From positions 186,001 to 250,000 of the forward strand of contig CANTFL010000137.1 in NCBI GenBank assembly GCA_947650285.1: DNA of 64,000 nucleotides, read 5' to 3'. The DNA is from Hyaloperonospora brassicae. Its lineage: Eukaryota > Oomycota > Peronosporomycetes > Peronosporales > Peronosporaceae. The notes below the pieces were generated by a model. That model worked only from the letters and a program-made list of their open reading frames with translations. It did no database searches and was not told where the DNA came from. Both the position numbers and the translations under genes were made by a program. Shown here piece after piece: positions 53,601 to 63,900 of this stretch (the first letter of the stretch is position 1; each line of letters opens with the position of its first letter).

Positions 53601-53759
53601 GCGGTGGTGGAAAATTGAGAGACGAGACATTCGCAGGTTTAAGATAAGTTTTTTTGTCGTATAATTTAGCTTCGTTTTTTTAAGAAACATACTTAATCTC
53701 TCTTTCAGTTTATTTCGCTCGTTTAAAGCTGTAAGGAACTCTCAATGAAACAAGCGTAC

Positions 53760-54149
53760 TAGCTCCTGCTGCACCGTTTTGGACAAAATGGCAGTAGTAT
53801 CAACGTAAAAGCTTCAGAAACAGCATCATATATTTGCGGTGCCTTTGCATGCTTGTGTTTCGAGTGTCATCCGATCTATTTGACGCACACGCCAAATAAA
53901 GTATCCATTTTGCATACTTAGTTTATGGCATCCTACATGCTCTTGATTTGGGTCCTTATTGCGCAATTCCAGAATCAGGTACAGCACAAAATACCTCCTT
54001 GCGCTGTGGCCTTTGTTGGTCGAAATGAGGCACATATAATGGCCAATATGATGGCCGATATCGCCCAATCTCACATGTCAGATGATATTGATGATGGTCG
54101 TTTGGAATATGTACTTGTGGGAAAATATTTAAAACAAGAAGTGGGTTGA
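53760..54149 (+). pseudogene. Unidentified coding-like relic, plus strand
   Basis: A plus frame stays open from about 53760 to TGA 54147-54149, apart from one TAG near 53920. The C-terminal part is the most convincing: HIMANMMADIAQSHM, an acidic DDIDDGRLEYV and a final YLKQEVG. An ATG at 53925 would give 74 residues. The antisense strand is also open for 82 codons but less protein-like. No family could be named. The neighbouring minus-strand relic (53335-53600) may belong to the same inactivated element. Confidence 0.3.
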
Positions 54150-54756
54150 ATACTGTGAGTACTTATCCTTACCTACCGTTAGGACGCTAATGCTTAAAAC
54201 TAATATTGCTCTCTCAACTGCTCAATATCGTGTTTGCACCCCGTCCCATTTCTTTTCCCGGAAGCCTCTTTCTCGTTGATAGACCATCATCTAACTGTCA
54301 ATGAAGAAATTAAACTGCGACTGTCAACTAAATAATGTCCTAAATCATGCGTCACAATCACATATGATAAGCGCACCCATGTGCGCGCACCACCATTCAA
54401 CAAAAGATATTCCCATTGACATTACTTGTGGTAATGTGTGTAAATATTAACTCACTTATAAATTAAAAATTATGGCCAAAACTCAAGCAGATAAAAGCCC
54501 AAATACTTTAGGGTCATGAGTTGTAGTGATGCGAGAGGTACATACATCATTGCGGTGAAGTATATTCTTAAAACAGATTGAGAGACCTTCAACCACTCAC
54601 TGTACCGAGCTGCCGACTTATAGTAGGGGTACCTTGACGCTGCCTATTGACCTTGACTCACCTTGTGTACTTGTAGGATGGCAGGTTGCACACTTCGGTG
54701 AACTTGGGTGTAGATGTTGGCCTTAGTCCTGATAGAGTTTGATCTGAAGGCCCCCA
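54150..54756. other. Gene-free DNA
   Basis: Composition moves from AT-rich to moderately GC-rich toward 54600. I see no reading frame or repeat to support. At 54751-54755 a run of five C immediately precedes the LTR-like segment. Confidence 0.4.
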
Positions 54757-55230
54757 TGTAACGGGGTTACACGTCGGCTGGTAGTCGACGATAGGCGTGG
54801 TGCACACAAGAGAGGGGGTACCCTATAAAGTAATTTTAGAACACATTGAGTGTATCAATTGTTGAAGACTGATGTCTGTCATCAATTGATTGCGAGATCT
54901 TTTAAGAAGTTATTAAGGGCAGGTTATATACGTTGTTCTAAGGTGTTCTTTTAGGTTAATCAAAGAAATAAAACTCAGTTCCCCTTTTGATCAATAAGAG
55001 ACACGTGCCTTACGAGGCGTCTTTGATCGATAGGAGCTAGCAATACCTGTGAAGGTAGCTACTCCTGAGCACTCTGTGCTGTGATTCTTTTGAATCGTTT
55101 GGTCCCTTAGGAACGGGGACCGTAAGCTCTCTGAGCTTGTTGACTCTCTGAGTCGGGTTCGTAGAACCAAAGTTGCTCGTAAGAGCGTTAAGTCTTCCTC
55201 TGACTTAAGGAGCTGTGTAGCTCCGCTACA
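54757..55230. repeat. LTR-like segment with highly structured sequence
   Basis: The segment starts with the perfect hairpin TGTAAC-GGG-GTTACA (54757-54771), the same kind of end as LTRs A and B, and could end at CGCTACA (55224-55230), giving TGTA...TACA ends. On the plus strand it has TATAAAG at 54824 and AATAAA at 54967, in the order of an LTR promoter and polyadenylation signal. The minus strand also offers a TATATAA, so the direction is open. Further hairpins are CGTCG/CGACG (54772-54790) and ATCAATTG/CAATTGAT enclosing AGAC/GTCT (54854-54890). The second LTR and a primer-binding site were not found, so the right boundary and the LTR assignment are uncertain. Confidence 0.4.
54989..55224. 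other. Array of eleven adjacent perfect short hairpins
   Basis: In 236 bp the following complementary pairs follow each other: GATCAA/TTGATC enclosing AGAC/GTCT and GCCT/AGGC (54989-55028); AGGAG/CTCCT enclosing TAGC/GCTA and TACCT/AGGTA (55032-55066); AGCAC/GTGCT (55068-55080); GATTC/GAATC (55083-55096); GGTCCC/GGGACC (55101-55121); AAGCTC/GAGCTT (55124-55138); GACTC/GAGTC (55142-55154); GGTTC/GAACC (55156-55168); GCTC/GAGC (55175-55186); TTAAGTC/GACTTAA (55188-55208); GGAGCT/AGCTCC (55209-55224). Loops are mostly 3 or 4 nt; TCT is the loop three times. A weaker AAGC/GCTT pair follows at 55235-55248. The minus strand is open here for 86 codons, probably as a side effect of composition. The function is unknown: a structured RNA leader, a cruciform target or a palindrome-expanding repeat are possibilities. 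Confidence 0.8.
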
Positions 55231-55738
55231 CCCCAAGCGAATATGCTTCACTCGGTGGGCCAGTGGGTGGACAACTGATTGACTTGATCGAGACTGATGC
55301 TCTTTTTAAACCCTTTCGGAGGTTGTTGCTCCTGGACCTTTCCTTGTTGTGACAGGGGTATGAATTATCTTGCCTATACCTTACTCCCTAAACACTTGGT
55401 CAGGAGGCCACCACAGACCAAAGACTTTCTAGGGATCGACTCGCGCTTCGTCTTTATACGCAACGGTCTTAAAAGGGGGGCAAAGCATATTCTTTCCCCG
55501 GAACAGGCGTGCATACCGAGTGCAAATTCCTTTAAATTGAAAGACGTGCCACGTGGATCTCAATTTGAGGAGTATTCAATACAGTATTATCATTCAACTC
55601 CTTTACTCTATCTTTGCCATATGGTTCGAATCTTTGTATGACTGGTCTGTAGTAGCCGGGCCTCAAGAGAACGGGTCCACCGATAAGGAAATGAGGCCAC
55701 CCCGAGAGACTGAGGGTATTGCGATGAGGGACGGAGGT

Positions 55739-56008
55739 CTAATCCGAGGGGCCAAGGTAGAACAATGAAGGACCGCGTCCACCAAAGAGGGAGCGAGGTT
55801 TACGTTTAGGGACCGGACCTTCAGATAAAAGGCGGTGGTCTACTGCTTTTAGTACCGATTTACCGGTACCCTGGTAATAATTTATACTCGTTAGGTTCTG
55901 CGAGACCTTTCCTCCGAGGGTCTCGTCGCCTTCGTGGCCCCCTTCTCCTTGTGTACCTTTCCCTATGGTTGCCCCTTGTCCCTTCGGTGCGTTGTCATCC
56001 ATATCCAT
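55739..56008 (-). CDS. Small Gly-rich open frame in the structured element
   Basis: ATG at 56008 opens a minus frame of 89 codons ending at TAG 55739. The N-terminus is acidic (MDMDDNAP) and is followed by a Gly/Lys-rich region, then PKRKPR, a nuclear-localisation-like basic patch, and GGRGPS. GC content is high, as in 54757-55230. Hairpins continue here: CGAGACC/GGTCTCG (55901-55925) and TTACC/GGTAA (55860-55877). It may be the 5' end of a gag-like protein of the element that owns the LTR-like segment, read toward it; downstream on minus the frame is closed. Equally it could be chance in GC-rich DNA. No family is recognised. Confidence 0.3.
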   Translation of the reverse strand: MDMDDNAPKGQGATIGKGTQGEGGHEGDETLGGKVSQNLTSINYYQGTGKSVLKAVDHRLLSEGPVPKRKPRSLFGGRGPSLFYLGPSD

Positions 56009-56009
56009 A

Positions 56010-57584
56010 ATTTACGAAGATCACATAATTACATCAGTCACATATACGCCTTTATAATCTCACCTTAATTTCAACAAAGCGGCCAACTGCGTGTCTAAAT
56101 TATTTAATTAATTGGAAAGGCTCAATTAGCTAAAATTCCTCTCATCCGACTCACGCGGGGTGCTTTTAAACGAGAGTATGTCAACAGACTATTCGACCTC
56201 GTAACATTGATATGGCGTTGATATCCCGGAGATTGCGCAAAAGTAGACGTACTTGTCTTTGCAAATACCTTTGTATCTACGATGCACCTAATTTGTAAGG
56301 GATGCTTACGCACCGAGTATTCGTACGTTCATGTTTAGACTGCATCTTGATGTTATTGTGTACGAAGGTCTCAAGGGTGGAGGATATAGTCTAGCGTTTC
56401 GTAGCGAACTTGATCTCATGATTGACGATTCATTTAAATTCTAAACGTGTCAATGCGATATCCGATGACCTAGTTAAGATTGCTCATTCTCCCATTGTAT
56501 ACATATAGGACCAGCGACTTATAAAAATTGGAAGAAGCTTACGATAATAGAGGGGAGTTCCTATTAGCTTGCACTTTCTCGATTTAATATTCGCTGCTTT
56601 AGCCAAGGTGACAGGAAGGAGGAGGGGCAACTACGTCTAGATCGAAACGGCTACACGTATAAGCTTTGTCACTTCTATTTTCTAGTAGTTGTATGGCAAG
56701 CACTGTAAAGAAATCAGATTTTCATTAAACACGCGCCATACCAGTTACGATGCTGTTGGGGCTCTACTTTGAGACGTAATATAGAGGGGAATCAGCAGTG
56801 AAATGATGCTGTGACTACGCCATGCTATCGTCTGACAACACAGAAGGTTTGCAGACTATAAGCTTAGACGAAGCATAAATGTATTACTCGCTCACTAGAC
56901 ATACTTAACTTCCGTAGTCGAACCGTGAGGGCGCCGATTGAAATTAGTGTTCTGCTTGGTTTGTTTATTGCTAACAAATGTCACATCAAATTTGACCTTG
57001 AAGCAGTAAGCGTAGAGCATTATGGTTCTGTGTGTTTGTAATATTTAATTCAGCCATTCGTAGATACGTTTCCTACAAAATGTGGTCGTATGCAGTCCAC
57101 ATTCGGTAAATCGACACTGTGGACCATGGCATGTGTTTTTACCCGTAATGAGCGCTTTGTTATTCGCGCCATTAGCATTGGCTTACAATCGTTGATTTTT
57201 CTTCTAGCATCGGGAAAGAGAAGAGAATTGGCGGAAGGACTCAGATTTCGATAAGGGCACTAATTACTCCTTCGACAACTTGCATGTTTGGGTGAATTAT
57301 ACGTACCTCTGCGTTTCAATCGTTGATGTTTACCAGAAAATTAAGTACTCCACGTTAATTACACTAAAGTCTTGAATGTACAAGAAAACTCAATTAGCAA
57401 CATCGATAACGATTCCGCAAGATTCATTTCTATTGAACGTGTAACCTCCTTAGTTCGACACCGCTTCGTCGCAGGCCCATCGTTTCTATCCGCTTACAAC
57501 CGCCTCAATACTAGGGGAATCTTTTCAACCAGTCAAGAACCAAATCGACCGCACGCGCCCAACCGCACGTCCACCACCACCATC
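56010..57584. other. Upstream region of CCT8
   Basis: Moderate GC, no supported gene. An inverted CCAAT box (ATTGG) lies at 57177-57181, about 400 bp before the CCT8 start, and a pyrimidine-rich CTTTTCAACC at about 57521-57530 resembles the FPR element that oomycete core promoters often carry near the transcription start; both are weak evidence. The in-frame DNA just upstream of the ATG (57372-57584) is open but contains no ATG, so it is leader rather than protein. Confidence 0.35.
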
Positions 57585-59308
57585 ATGTCCAAGTCAATGG
57601 GACTAAACGTGGCCGGCGGCCTCTCGTCTTTACTTAAAGACGGCCACAAACACTTTGAGGGCGTCGATGAGGCCGTGGCTAAGAACATTGACGCTGTCAA
57701 GCAGCTCGCGGCGATCACGCGGTCGTCCCTCGGTCCGAACGGTATGAACAAGCTCGTGATTAACCACTTGGAGCGCATTTTCGTGACAAGCGACACAGCG
57801 ACGATCGTCAAAGAGCTCGATGTCATCCACCCCGCTGCCCGTATGGTCGTAATGGCTGCCAAAATGCAGGAGAACGACTTTGGCGACGGCACTTGTCTCG
57901 TGGTGGCTCTGGCTGGCGAACTGCTGATGGAAGCCGCGAGTCTGTTGCGCATGGGACTGCACGCGAGCGAGATCGTAACTGGGTACCAGAAAGCGCACGA
58001 CAAGTGTCAAGAGATTTTGCAGCAGCTGCAGACAGTGGAGGTGGAGAACCCGCGCGACCGCGAGGCGCTAGAAAAGGCCATTAAGACGTCTTTGGCCTCG
58101 AAACAGTATGGATACGAAGACTTGCTGGCGCGTCTTGTGGCTGAAGCTTGTCTGAACGTGATGCCTGCAGCGCCGAAGAAACCGTCGATTAATGTGGACA
58201 ATATCCGCGTGGCGAAGATCATGGGAGGCAACTTGCACGACTCGACGGTCATCCGTGGACTAGTCATCCAGCGCGACACGGAGGGCTTTGTGAAGAAGGC
58301 GCTGAACGCTAAAGTTGCTGTGTATGGCTGCGGTATTGAGATCTCGTCAACAGAGGCCAAGAGCACGGTGCTTATTAAGGACGCGGATGAACTCATGAAC
58401 TACAATAAAGGCGAAGAAAAACACCTGGAGGAAGCTGTCCGCGGTATCAGTGAGTCAGGTGCGACGGTTGTTGTCTCGGGTGGAAGCATCAGCGAGATGG
58501 CTCTGCATTTTCTGGAAAAGTACAATTTGATGGCGGTCAAGATTCAGTCTAAATGGGAATTGCGTCGTCTTTGCCGTGCTGTGAACGCAAATGCTCTAGT
58601 GCGTCTAGGCGCGCCAACACCCGATGAGATGGGATGTTGTGACAGTGTGATGGTCAAGGAGATTGGCGGCAAAAAAGTCACTGTCTTTCAGCAGGACCAG
58701 GAAGATGCAAAGATTTCAACCATTGTGCTGCGTGCTAGCACGGACAATGTGCTGAACGACATTGAACGTGCCATTGATGATGGTGTAAATTGCGTAAAGT
58801 CTGTGTGTAAGGACGGCCGATTTGTCGCTGGTGCCGGCTCTGCTGAGATTGAGCTGTCTCGCCAGATAAAGAGCTTTGGTGAGGCTACGCCGGGTCTTGA
58901 TCAGTATGCCATCAAGAAGTTTGGTGACGCGATCGAGGTGGTGCCACGAATTCTTGCCGAGAACTCGGGCCAAATGGCGACTGAGGTTATCTCGAGCCTG
59001 TACGCTGCTCACGCAGCAGGCAATGTTAGTGCTGGTGTGGATGTGGACGTACGTCGTATTTTACCTGATCTATTGGTTGATGTCGTTGTGCTTCGAACGC
59101 TTACTTTTGTTGTCGTGTATTTGAAATATTACAGAACGAGCAAAAATCGCATGTTATCTCGGACGCCCTTGACAAGGGTATCTGGGACCACCTTCAGACG
59201 AAGGTGTCTGCTATTCGCCTCGGTGCCGATGCTGCCATCACGGTGTTGCGTGTGGACCAAATCATCATGGCAAAGGCGGCAGGTGGGCCGAAGCCGCGAG
59301 GCATGTAG
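57585..59308 (+). CDS. CCT8: T-complex protein 1 subunit theta (chaperonin CCT8), two exons
   Basis: CCT8 is one of eight subunits of the cytosolic chaperonin TRiC/CCT, which folds actin, tubulin and other proteins using ATP. Exons are 57585-59048 and 59135-59308, giving 545 residues, close to the roughly 548 of the human protein. The equatorial domain shows SSLGPNGMNK near residue 45 and the nucleotide-binding GDGT near residue 100. The apical domain carries VVVSGGSISEMALHFLEKYN, and the C-terminal equatorial part has AGAGSAEIEL near residue 420. Exon 2 encodes the typical end, LRVDQIIMAK followed by AGGPKPRGM. Theta rather than another subunit is chosen from the overall wording of these blocks. 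The ATG at 57585 gives the family's normal N-terminus. The gene is convergent with the zinc-finger gene downstream. It looks intact. Confidence 0.95.
59049..59134 (+). other. CCT8: CCT8 intron (86 bp)
   Basis: The donor is GAC|GTACGT and the acceptor TATTACAG|AACGAG. Removing 86 bp joins VDVD to NEQKSHVISDAL and restores the conserved C-terminus; without splicing the exon-1 frame runs on into unrelated residues. The intron is of phase 0 and of the short kind common in oomycetes. Confidence 0.93.
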
Positions 59309-59707
59309 CCACAGACGATCGTCCTGCATGTGCAGCTGTTGGCACGTCTCCTTCGTTTCTTCTCTCACGTAGTTTATTCAATACGGAAATGAAGCCTCCA
59401 CGTCTTAGAACGTGCAGAACAGCAGTATGCTGCTCTCAGTGGGCTCGCATTGCCTGTGCGCCTGGGGTCGTGAGAGCAGATGGATTGGACTACGAGTTCG
59501 TGTTAAAAGAGTTGAAACCGCCCTGTTTCTAGCTTTCTCGCGGAACGCCAGGTATTTCGGACCGATCGCCGCCATCACGTCTACTATTCGTCATGTGCTG
59601 CTTCTCCTGGCCTCGAGCATCTTTGTCTCCACTATAAATCATCCATACGCATGTCCATACAAGGGACTCAATCGGCCAAACAAGTACGACACGAGTGCTG
59701 CGCTTCG
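59309..59707. other. Convergent 3' intergenic region
   Basis: The 399 bp between the CCT8 stop and the zinc-finger stop hold both 3' untranslated regions. A plus-strand open frame starting at 59412 continues into the zinc-finger exon in antisense and is a shadow. I see no canonical AATAAA on plus near 59308; TTCAATACGG at about 59379 lies at the likely 3' end. Confidence 0.5.
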
Positions 59708-60621
59708 TCACAATCGCTGTTGGCAACTCTCAAGGTCAAATATCTTTCGCTTTAGTGCCTCGTTCTCCTCCATTAGAGACCGAATCGTCGACTCAAACTT
59801 GCGCGTCTTCTCCTTGCTGCGAGTCGCCATCTTGATGATGCGTTCCCGAAGCTGCTGCTCCATCGAAGTACTTTTGCCGCCAGGGTTGTGCCACAACCTG
59901 ATATGTTTCTTTAGACTCTTCGGGCTACAAAACGTTTTGGAACACATGGGGTGGTCGCACGCATACGGATTGCCTTCAGCGTGGATCTTGAGGTGGAACT
60001 CTAAATAGTCCTTGCCCTTAAAGCTCTTGGTACAGTCAGCGTACGTGCACTTGTATGGCTTATCGCGCGAATGTGTCTGCAAGTGACTGTCCGCCGAAAC
60101 ACATTGTAAGTCAACGACCCCTCAAGATCCACTCTGGAATCTATCCACAGCGTACCGCGTCATCGCAGATTTCTCGGCAAACGACTTGTCGCACGATGGA
60201 TACGTGCATGGAAATGGCTTCTCGCCCGTGTGAACTCGAATGTGTCTTACATATGCACAGCAGTCCACGTTAATCCTCTCTCGTGCGTATTCCTTCTACG
60301 ACTTGCATCACCGTTCACGGTGCATGAAGAAACGCACCTAATAAGGGCCCACTTGGAATCAAAGCTCTTGCCACAATCCAACCTCTCACACACGTGGCGT
60401 TTCTGCTGCCATTGGTCCTTCAAAGACACGGACGACGGCGCGAGAGGCGCTGCAGCTTCGGGACCGCGAGTCGTGACGGTCGAGACGCCTCCTGCCGCGG
60501 TCGAAGTCCTGTTGGAGCTCGAACGAACCGGTAAAAGAGGCAGCACGGTCTCACAATGGTGTATACGTTTCGCTTCTGCTGCGTTGATGTACGTGTCGGT
60601 CTCGCCTGGCTGCGCATCCAT
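59708..60621 (-). CDS. C2H2 zinc-finger protein, four fingers plus coiled coil, three exons
   Basis: Exons on the minus strand are 60621-60338, 60245-60156 and 60086-59708, giving 250 residues. Residues 1-75 are Ser/Thr/Ala-rich and probably disordered. Four C2H2 fingers follow: C78/C83/H96/H100, C108/C113/H126/H130, C138/C143/H156/H160 and C168/C173/H186/H191. Linkers are TGEKPF, SRDKPY and AEGNPY. The CX4C spacing resembles TFIIIA- and YY1-type fingers, which bind DNA and sometimes RNA in the nucleus. Residues 200-245 are Lys/Arg/Glu-rich with [16 protein letters not shown], a likely coiled coil for dimerisation. ATG 60621 is the first in frame. Both introns cut a finger between its Cys and His pairs. 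The gene diverges from PRP22 and is convergent with CCT8. Its target is unknown; TFIIIA itself usually has nine fingers, so this is a different protein. Confidence 0.88.
60087..60155 (-). other. Zinc-finger gene intron 2 (69 bp)
   Basis: On the minus strand the donor is ACGCG|GTACGC and the acceptor CGGACAG|TCACTTG. Splicing yields MTRHLQTH and completes finger 2. The unspliced frame meets TGA within about 16 codons. Confidence 0.9.
60246..60337 (-). other. Zinc-finger gene intron 1 (92 bp)
   Basis: On the minus strand the donor is TTATTAG|GTGCGT and the acceptor TATGTAAG|ACACATT. Splicing yields [15 protein letters not shown] and completes finger 1. A GGATTAACG inside could serve as branch point. 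Introns 1 and 2 share the same phase, and the exon between them is 90 bp, one finger long. Confidence 0.9.
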
Positions 60622-60903
60622 TGGACTACTGGAACGAGGCCAGTCGAGCTGTCCGTTACTCGCTGCAAGTACGACGGCAAGATGGATTGTCAAGACGCAC
60701 GCACGCACGCAGATGCACAATAGTAGCCAATGGGAAAGCTGGCGAAGCTGCAACCGCCCCTGATTGGTTCAAAGACTAGCTGTCGAACCACAGTTGATCC
60801 CTTTGCGACGCGCCTCCCTTCGGACCGACCACACAGGCGGTACACAACTCTAGCGCACGTTTCGCACGGAATCTCCCGAGACCGATCGATCAATCGATCA
60901 CTC
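60622..60903. promoter_or_regulatory. Bidirectional promoter between zinc-finger gene and PRP22
   Basis: Only 282 bp separate the two start codons, so both promoters and leaders lie here. Two CCAAT boxes point at each other: CCAAT at 60727-60731 and ATTGG at 60763-60767, 31 bp apart, plausible sites for the CCAAT-binding factor NF-Y. Two alternating-purine stretches, GCACGCACGCACGC at about 60697-60710 and GATCGATCAATCGATCA at 60884-60900, are also present. There is no TATA box in a sensible place. Confidence 0.6.
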
Positions 60904-63900
60904 ATGGACAAGCTGCAGGAGCTCAGTCTCGTGTCCAAAGTATGTCAGGCGCTGGAGAATCACTTGGGCATGAGCGACAAGACGCTGGCCGAGTTTGTCA
61001 TTGACCTCGTGCGCAGCAGCAGCGACTGTGCCGGTTTTCTGGCGTCCATCAAAGAGGACGAGCTGCCGCTGCCGCGCGCGCTGGCAGAGAATCTCTTTCG
61101 CATTGTACAGACGATGGCGCCGCAACGGATGAAGCCATCAGAGGTTAAAGACGGCAAGATCAAGACGACCACAAGACACGAGATTCGAGACGACGAGCGG
61201 CTCACGGCGTTGGATATTGCAGGAGCAGCAGTGGAAGACGGTGGCGACGAAAGAAAAGCGAGTGTAGATCAACAAAGACACTCGCCTCGTCATCGTGGCA
61301 TTGAAAATGATGACCGATCGTCCGGGGACCTGAGAAGGGCGCGCGACCGTTACGGGCGTGATAGAAGTCGTGGACGGATAGACGGTCGCGACCGAAAAAG
61401 TAGACGATCTAGGTCAGAAGACAGAAGAAGTGGTCGGCGGGACCACGACAGAAGTCGAAGTCGTGGACGTGAGCAGCGTGATGGACGTTACGGACCGTCT
61501 CTTTCGCAAAGTACTCGTCGAGCTCGTGACGACGATCGACGTGGAAAAGACGAGCAGCGTGCAAAGATCGTGGAGCTGTATGGCATTTATGACGGTCGTG
61601 TGGCTAAAGTCATGGAATTTGGCGTGTTTGTTGAACTTGTTGGTTGTGGAAAAGAGAAGAAAGAAGGGCTTGTGCACGTGTCCAACTTATCGTCAAACCG
61701 TGTGAGCAATGTAAAGGAGTTTGTTCAGCGCGGCGATCGCGTGAAAGTGAAACTGATATCGATATCGGGGCCCAAGCTGTCGTTATCGATGCGCGATGTG
61801 GACCAAAAGACGGGGCAGGATTTGTTGCCCCAGCGCTCGATCAGCGGCATCGAGAGAGCGCGCGAGGAGAACAAGTCGTTGGATCCGCGCTCGTGGATAA
61901 ACCCTTCTGCACCTGGTATGCAGAAATCGCACCAGATTGATGATGATGACGGCAAGCCACAGCGTGCTGCTAAGCGCATGTCGTCACCTGAGCGATGGGA
62001 GGTGCAACAGCTTATAAACTCTGGCGTGTTGTCAGTTGAAGACTATCCTACCTTCGATGACGAGCATGGCCTGCTAAACACCGAAGCTACAGAGGAGGAC
62101 TTTGAGGTCGAGCTCAACGAAGATGAGCCAGTATTCCTGCGAGGCCAAACTCACATGAGCCGCGATTTGTCACCCGTCAAGATTGTAAAGAACCCGGATG
62201 GATCGATGCAGCGTGCGGCAATGACTCAGTCAAACTTGGCAAAGGAGCGTCGCGAGCTCCGGCAGACACAGGCAAATCAACTTATTGACTCCATTCCGAA
62301 GGACCTTAACCGTCCCTGGGAAGATCCAATGCCAGATGCTGGTGAGCGTCATTTTGCTCAGGAATTGCGTGGTATCAATATGGGTGTGACATTTGAGCTA
62401 CCTGAATGGAAGCAAAAGTCGGTGGGTAAAAACCTTTCATACGGCATTGTGTCGAACAAGTCAATACTAGAACAGCGCGAGAGTCTTCCGGTCTTCAGAC
62501 TCAAGCGTCAATTGATGAAGGCGATCGCCGATAATCAGTTTCTTGTAGTCATTGGAGAAACTGGGTCCGGCAAAACCACGCAAATGACTCAATACATGGC
62601 AGAAATGGGATTGACTTCCACTGGTATCATTGGATGCACACAGCCGCGTCGTGTAGCGGCCTCATCTGTGGCAAAACGTGTGGCGGAGGAGTTTGGCTGC
62701 GAATTGGGCCAAGAAGTGGGCTACTCGATGCGGTTTGAGGACGTCACGACTCCAGAAACAGTGATCAAGTACATGACTGAAGGTATGCTTTTGCGAGAGT
62801 ACCTGGCCGATCCTACGTTATCGAAGTACAGCGCACTGATGCTTGATGAAGCTCACGAGCGAACAATCAACACTGATGTTCTTTTTGGTTTACTGAAAGA
62901 TCTTGGGCGCAAGCGAAAGGACTTGAAACTTATTGTGACTTCGGCAACACTAGATGCCGAGAAGTTTTCTCGATATTTCTTTGACTGTCCGATTTTTACG
63001 ATTCCAGGACGTACGTTTCCTGTCGAGATTTTGTATACCAAGGAACCGGAGCTCGACTACTTGGACGCTTCGCTTCTTTGTGTCATGCAAATCCACTTAT
63101 CCGAGCCGGAGGGAGACATATTGCTATTCTTGACTGGCCAAGAAGAGATCGATACAGCTTGCGAAGTGCTGTACCAGCGTATAAAAGCATTACAGGAGCG
63201 TGCATTGGCGCCAGAGCTTATCATACTTCCGGTGTATGGCGCGTTACCTTCCGAGATGCAGTCGCGCATTTTTGAACCAGCGCCTAAGGGCTCTCGGAAG
63301 TGTGTGGTGGCTACCAATATTGCAGAGGCATCACTGACGATCGATGGCATTTATTATGTCGTGGATCCTGGTTTTTGCAAGCAGAATGCGTTCAACTCTA
63401 AAATCGGAATGGATTCTCTGGTGGTTGTGCCCTGCTCACAAGCTTCAGCTCGCCAACGAGCCGGGCGTGCTGGACGCACTGGCCCAGGCAAATGCTACCG
63501 ACTGTACACGGAGAATGCTTACAAGAACGAGATGCTGTCCACGACTGTGCCTGAAATTCAGCGTGCGAATCTTGGTTCGGTTGTGCTACAGTTGAAGGCA
63601 ATGAGTATTAACGATTTGATGGCTTTCGATTTCATGGATCCACCGCCTCAAGATGCCCTTGTCATGGCGCTAGAGAACTTGTATGCTCTGGGCGCTCTCG
63701 ATGACGAAGGTTTGTTGACGCGACTTGGAAAGAAGATGGCTGAGTTTCCTGTGGAGCCGAAAAATGCAAAAGTGCTGCTAACTTCTGTGGTGCTTGGTTG
63801 CGCGGAGGAAGTGTTGACTATTGTGGCGATGATGTCAGTGGAGTCGGTCTTTTTCCGGCCAAAAGAAAAGCAGGCGCAGGCTGACCAGAAGAAAGCCAAG

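Noticed and set aside
54989..55224. CRISPR array or bacterial attC-like cassette
   Set aside because: Stems differ in sequence from one another, there are no repeated spacers, and the context is eukaryotic.
54991..55251. 86-codon minus-strand open frame over the hairpin array
   Set aside because: The start is not convincing and the residue pattern (repeated SES, LR, TRL) follows from the palindromes.
57372..57584. N-terminal extension of CCT8 by 71 codons, Arg-rich and resembling a mitochondrial presequence
   Set aside because: The open frame begins with TTG and contains no ATG before 57585; CCT is cytosolic and the ATG at 57585 gives the normal family start.
59412..60008. 198-codon plus-strand open frame
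   Set aside because: It lies antisense to the zinc-finger exon, whose four intact fingers and two introns prove the minus strand is the coding one.
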